Of a DNA stretch of 64,000 nucleotides, positions 63,306-64,000 are shown piece by piece. The DNA lies in assembly GCF_037176765.1 (NCBI RefSeq), contig NC_090021.1, forward strand, positions 61,819,453-61,883,452, given 5' to 3'. Under the pieces are notes generated by a model. The model worked only from the letters and a program-made list of their open reading frames with translations, was not told the origin of the DNA and searched no databases. Position numbers and translations under genes: made by a program. How positions within the stretch are numbered: the first letter of the stretch is position 1; each line of letters starts with the position of its first letter. Source of the stretch: Anolis sagrei. Its lineage: Eukaryota; Chordata; Lepidosauria; Squamata; Anolidae.

Positions 63306-64000
63306 ATTAAGAAGGGTTGTGGCCAAAGCCAGAACATCAACAGTTTCTGCTCACAGTGGTCCTTTGCCACAGAGGTAAACAAGTTACAGGCGTAGCAGCT
63401 GATTTCATCCACAGTAAGTGCTTAGACTCTTCCCTTGAAGGCTCTGCACAATAGGAGCATCAATCCATGCAAGATATGAGATGTTATCCAAAATACACAA
63501 TATTCCTAACGTAAGTATTTTAAAATAAATGTTTTCCATTTACAGTCCTACTAGTATCATCTGGCTCCTCCCATTTAAAATATCAATATAAAACTGCATT
63601 TGCATTTCTTTGTCATATGTCTACACTTCTCCACCCCCTTCCAAGGGTTTATCCAAAGTAGACTGTGACTCATTTGTTAAGGGAAGTGGGTTTTACACCT
63701 GTTTTTGATGAAGCAGTTTAAATTCAGCTCCCTTTGGCTCAGAAAGAAGCATTTTGATGTGTTTGAAATGTCCTATATCTGGAAGACATAAAAATTGTCC
63801 TACATCTGGAAGACATAAAAACTGGGGAGGATAACTGTGTTTGCCCTCACAGAAAGACCATTTGAGATGGCAAGAATTCATTTAAAACACTTTTGGATAC
63901 AATTTCTGGTAATAGTATCTTGCAGGTATGGGAATTACTGGCTTCCTGGACTGCAACTACCACCAGCCCTTGCTAACATGACTTATAGTGAGGTATTATA
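63306..64000. other. Right edge, nothing recognised
   Basis: No supported gene. A direct duplication of atctggaagacataaaaa occurs at about 63778-63795 and 63806-63823. Confidence 0.4.

Overview
The window is a piece of a vertebrate nuclear genome, almost certainly from a squamate reptile (a lizard; an iguanian would fit). The evidence is two intron-containing vertebrate genes with clear orthologues, a squamate-type angiotensin peptide, and a dense background of repeats typical of squamates: tRNA-derived Sauria-type SINEs, RTE-BovB, CR1, L2-like and L1 LINEs, inverted Penelope-like copies, many small hAT and other DNA-transposon derivatives, and (AAT)n, (ATCT)n and (GAT)n microsatellites. Most open reading frames in the window are repeat-derived or chance.

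Genes. Angiotensinogen (AGT) lies on the minus strand with four coding exons between 14246 and 6594. Joined, they give 463 residues: a signal peptide, the decapeptide DRVYVHPFYL, and a complete non-inhibitory serpin body. The 5' non-coding exon and promoter were not located. Calpain-9 (CAPN9) lies on the plus strand, with 20 coding exons between 28063 and 59050. Joined, they give exactly 690 residues with an intact C97/H254/N278 catalytic triad, a C2-like domain and a penta-EF-hand domain. The genes are head to head about 13.8 kb apart, the same order and orientation as I recall on human 1q42. The neighbours expected further out (COG2 on the left, C1orf198 on the right) were not recognised.

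Layout. 1-6.5 kb: AGT downstream flank, with a hAT-like element, LINE 3' ends, a compound triplet microsatellite and a BovB nested in a hAT MITE. 6.6-14.3 kb: AGT, with CR1, SINE, Penelope-like and LINE insertions in its introns. 14.3-28 kb: shared 5' intergenic region, with a hAT having a perfect 8-bp target duplication, a large terminal-inverted-repeat element, LINE ends, a perfect palindrome, nested SINE/MITE insertions and one unclassified retroelement-like fossil. 28-59 kb: CAPN9, its introns carrying SINEs, an L2 nested in a CR1, foldback hairpins and several DNA transposons. 59-64 kb: CAPN9 3' flank with BovB, SINE and L2 fragments.

I found no clearly new biological system. The most interesting non-gene signals are the inverted Penelope-like copies with 13-16 bp target duplications (one site hit twice), several near-perfect small-loop quasi-palindromes, and a set of resolvable nested insertions. 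Exon boundaries were set by hand from reading frame, GT/AG sites and remembered human protein sequence. Repeat family names are from recall, not from a database search.
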